From Acidobacteriota bacterium (lineage in GTDB: Bacteria > Acidobacteriota > Terriglobia > Terriglobales > Acidobacteriaceae): a stretch of DNA of 8,246 nt. Positions 6,326 through 8,246 of this stretch are shown here, one piece after another. Position 1 is the first letter of the stretch. Each line of letters starts with the position of its first letter. The position numbers were made by a program, and so were the translations under genes. The stretch is from contig JAJZJJ010000100.1 of NCBI GenBank assembly GCA_021810175.1, forward strand, positions 1-8,246, in the 5' to 3' direction. The notes beneath the pieces are model-generated. The model had not been told where the DNA came from and ran no database searches. It worked only from the letters and a program-made list of their open reading frames with translations.

Positions 6326-8246
6326 CTACGGATACGCCTCCAGTTCAACATTCACGCTGGCGGCAGTTCCGGCCGTCGCCGTCAGCACCAGGCGGCCCGC
6401 CAGATTGCCCGCGGAGAGCGGAGTCACGGTCACCAGTCCGTCCAGCCCGGATGTCGCCGTGCCCGTCTCCTGGGCCAGAAGCGGCGGCGCAGGACAGCGG
6501 CTCTCCGGCGGGCATGGCTCTGTCCATCCGTAGAGGGCTTGCGAAACGGCTACCCCGGCTCCAGCCACCGGATTGCCAAACGCATCGACTACGCGCAGAA
6601 CTACCGGCCCAAATCCCTGCCCCTCCGGGATGTACTGGTTCGCTCCACTCCAGGCGATCAGGGCTTCCGTCGATGGCTGCACCGGAATCACCTGGAAGGC
6701 GGCGCAGGTCGCCGTTCCCTGCAGACAGGCGCTCACAGAACTCGCGGCACTTACCTGCAGAGGGCCGGCGGCCACCGTGTTCGAAGCAATTCCGTTGGCG
6801 GAACTGGCGCTCTGTGCGGCGGAAGCCTTCGCCCCCGACGCGGAGGACCAGGTGAGCATCTCCCCCTGAGCCGGAACTCCGGATGCATCCAGAACCAGCG
6901 CCTTCACAGGCCACTGGACGGTTGCGCCCATCGCAACATACAGCTTCGGCGTCAGAGCGGTCAGCGTCTCCGGAACCGAGCCTTCAAACTGAGCGATCAC
7001 AGCGCTGCCATTCGTCAGAGAGGCCGCAATCCGCGCCAGGGCGGTGGAGTTCGCCGTAAACGACAGCGACGCGGTTCCGTCGGCTGCCGTAACCGCACTA
7101 CAGGAATCTCCACCGCATCCCAGCGCGGCCGTTCCCTCGGTCACGGCAAAGGTCACGGTCACTCCCTGTGCCGGAGTCTGGCTGGTCACGTTGATCGCAC
7201 GAACCGTCAGGTTTTGCGGCACGCCAATGGGGATAACATTCGGGGGAACGGTCACCAGTGAGATGGCGTCGTCGTCGTGCGCGTCGTAGCTCAACCCGTC
7301 GGCAATGGCGGCCACGCCCAGCGTTGTCGGATCCTGAACCGAAACGAGGACATCGCCCGTAGCGCCGCCGGAAGGCGGAGCCACGGCCACAATTGCGTTC
7401 GGCGATACGCTCACGATCGTCGCCGGTTCCTGGTTCACCGCAACCGTCATTCCCGGCAGAAAGCCCATTCCCCGAATCACGATCTGGCCTCCGGAAGCGG
7501 GCAGACGCGCCGGCGTAACACTATCCGCGTACAGGATTCGGCCGCGCCAGGCGTAATCCGGCCGCCCATCGCCGCGCAGATCCGCCGCGCCGATGCGCAC
7601 CTCGCTGTCCGCCGAAGTGAGCACGGGAAGCGTGGTCAAACCCGGCTCCGCGCCGTTGAAGGGCTGAGGCGTTCCGGTCACCGGCGGTGAGCCGGCTGAA
7701 TCCGTGCCATTCCATGCGCCCAGAACCACCTGCACCTTGTTTTCCGACGGCGCGCCGCTCGCATCCAGCGCCTCTGCCTCGATGGTGAATTCCCGCGCTC
7801 CCCGAGCCCAAAACTCAAACCAGCTCGTATGTCCGTAGCCGGTCATGCGGCAGGTCCATTCGCCGCTCATGGGAACCTGCGCCGGTGCGAATTCCGATCC
7901 GTCCGCACAGCTCTGGCCTTCGTCGGCCGCGTCCTGCACCACCACCTCGCGACTCAATGCAGAGCCCGCGCTCAGACTGCCCAGGTCGATGACCGGCAGC
8001 GTTCCGGAAGGAGACACCTGGCCGGTGGTGTACGGCCCAACCCACGAACTGCCGGTGTAGAGCGGATTGATCGGTTCAAAGCTCAGCTGGTAGTCCGCAG
8101 CCGTCGTTCCCGGCGGCAGCGGCACTCCGGACAAATCGAAGTAGCCTTCCAGCGAAGGATCGTCGCTCCCGAAGCGGTTCAGCGGATTACCATCCTGGTC
8201 CGCGCCCCCGGTCACGGGATTACCCGCGTTGCCCTGGAAGTATGCG
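6326..8246 (-). CDS. Large exported protein with TIG and three Ig-like domains, partial (5' end beyond the right edge)
   Basis: About 639 residues of the C-terminal part are present; the frame runs off the right edge and ends in TAG at 6328-6326. In translation order, a beta-rich N-terminal part of unknown family (about 8246-7590) carries Cys in SCADGS and TCRMTG. A short DLRGDGRPD motif (about 7583-7557) resembles FG-GAP/VCBS calcium loops. A TIG/IPT domain follows (about 7522-7286, VTPARLPASGGQIVIRGMGF). Three Ig-like domains come last: about 7264-6977 (PAQGVTVTF, ADGTASLSF), 6955-6680 (a more diverged copy), and 6643-6329 (VVDAFGNPVAGAGV, GLDGLVTVTPL). The first and third look like Big_1 invasin-type domains. 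Each Ig-like domain has one close Cys pair, suggesting disulfides and an extracytoplasmic location. There is no anchor or sorting signal at the C-terminus (ends VELEAYP). The function cannot be told: adhesion, or display of a missing N-terminal enzyme, are both possible. The GTG at 8215 is not taken as the start since the frame continues upstream. Confidence 0.85.
   Translation of the reverse strand, partial: AYFQGNAGNPVTGGADQDGNPLNRFGSDDPSLEGYFDLSGVPLPPGTTAADYQLSFEPINPLYTGSSWVGPYTTGQVSPSGTLPVIDLGSLSAGSALSREVVVQDAADEGQSCADGSEFAPAQVPMSGEWTCRMTGYGHTSWFEFWARGAREFTIEAEALDASGAPSENKVQVVLGAWNGTDSAGSPPVTGTPQPFNGAEPGLTTLPVLTSADSEVRIGAADLRGDGRPDYAWRGRILYADSVTPARLPASGGQIVIRGMGFLPGMTVAVNQEPATIVSVSPNAIVAVAPPSGGATGDVLVSVQDPTTLGVAAIADGLSYDAHDDDAISLVTVPPNVIPIGVPQNLTVRAINVTSQTPAQGVTVTFAVTEGTAALGCGGDSCSAVTAADGTASLSFTANSTALARIAASLTNGSAVIAQFEGSVPETLTALTPKLYVAMGATVQWPVKALVLDASGVPAQGEMLTWSSASGAKASAAQSASSANGIASNTVAAGPLQVSAASSVSACLQGTATCAAFQVIPVQPSTEALIAWSGANQYIPEGQGFGPVVLRVVDAFGNPVAGAGVAVSQALYGWTEPCPPESRCPAPPLLAQETGTATSGLDGLVTVTPLSAGNLAGRLVLTATAGTAASVNVELEAYP

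Noticed and set aside
6290..7261. A 323-codon open frame on the plus strand opposite the Ig-like protein
   Set aside because: Its low-complexity Arg/Gly/Ser composition is that of an antisense frame. The minus strand reads coherent Ig-like domains throughout.

Overview
The window is a GC-rich bacterial chromosomal segment with tightly packed genes. The gene repertoire suggests Acidobacteriota: a type B carboxylesterase, a long secreted protein with TIG and Ig-like domains and short cysteine pairs, and an excisionase-type HTH fused to a Mop domain at the head of a molybdate operon. There is no rRNA or other marker gene here, so this assignment is inference only. I see no tRNA, CRISPR array, insertion sequence or phage gene.

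Layout from left to right. (1) Positions 1-704, minus strand: the 5' two thirds or so of threonine synthase (thrC), cut by the left edge. (2) Positions 705-802: a divergent intergenic region. It carries a 10-bp direct repeat and a -10-like hexamer so close to the next ATG that the transcript may be leaderless. (3) Positions 803-3326, plus strand: a four-gene molybdate operon with every junction overlapping. It encodes an HTH-Mop regulator, ModA (periplasmic binding protein), ModB (permease) and a short ModC (ATPase) that lacks the usual C-terminal Mop/TOBE domain. (4) Positions 3327-4919, minus strand: an exported type B carboxylesterase whose stop codon abuts that of modC. (5) Positions 4970-6193 (probably to about 6250), minus strand: diaminopimelate decarboxylase (lysA), whose true start is unclear. 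(6) Positions 6326-8246, minus strand: the C-terminal part of a large exported protein with one TIG domain and three Ig-like domains, cut by the right edge.

How the genes work together. The mod operon is the one clear functional unit. ModA captures molybdate (or tungstate) outside the membrane, ModB carries it across, ModC supplies ATP, and the HTH-Mop protein is likely the oxyanion sensor and autoregulator. The oxyanion-binding Mop module sits on the regulator instead of on the ATPase. thrC and lysA both belong to the aspartate-family amino-acid pathway and lie on the same strand, either side of the mod operon and the esterase. The esterase lies 50 nt downstream of lysA and could be cotranscribed with it. 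The Ig-like protein appears unrelated to its neighbours.

The most notable points are the split of sensing and ATPase modules in the mod operon, the direct repeat over its promoter, the likely leaderless start, and the absence of any canonical start codon where lysA homology appears to begin.
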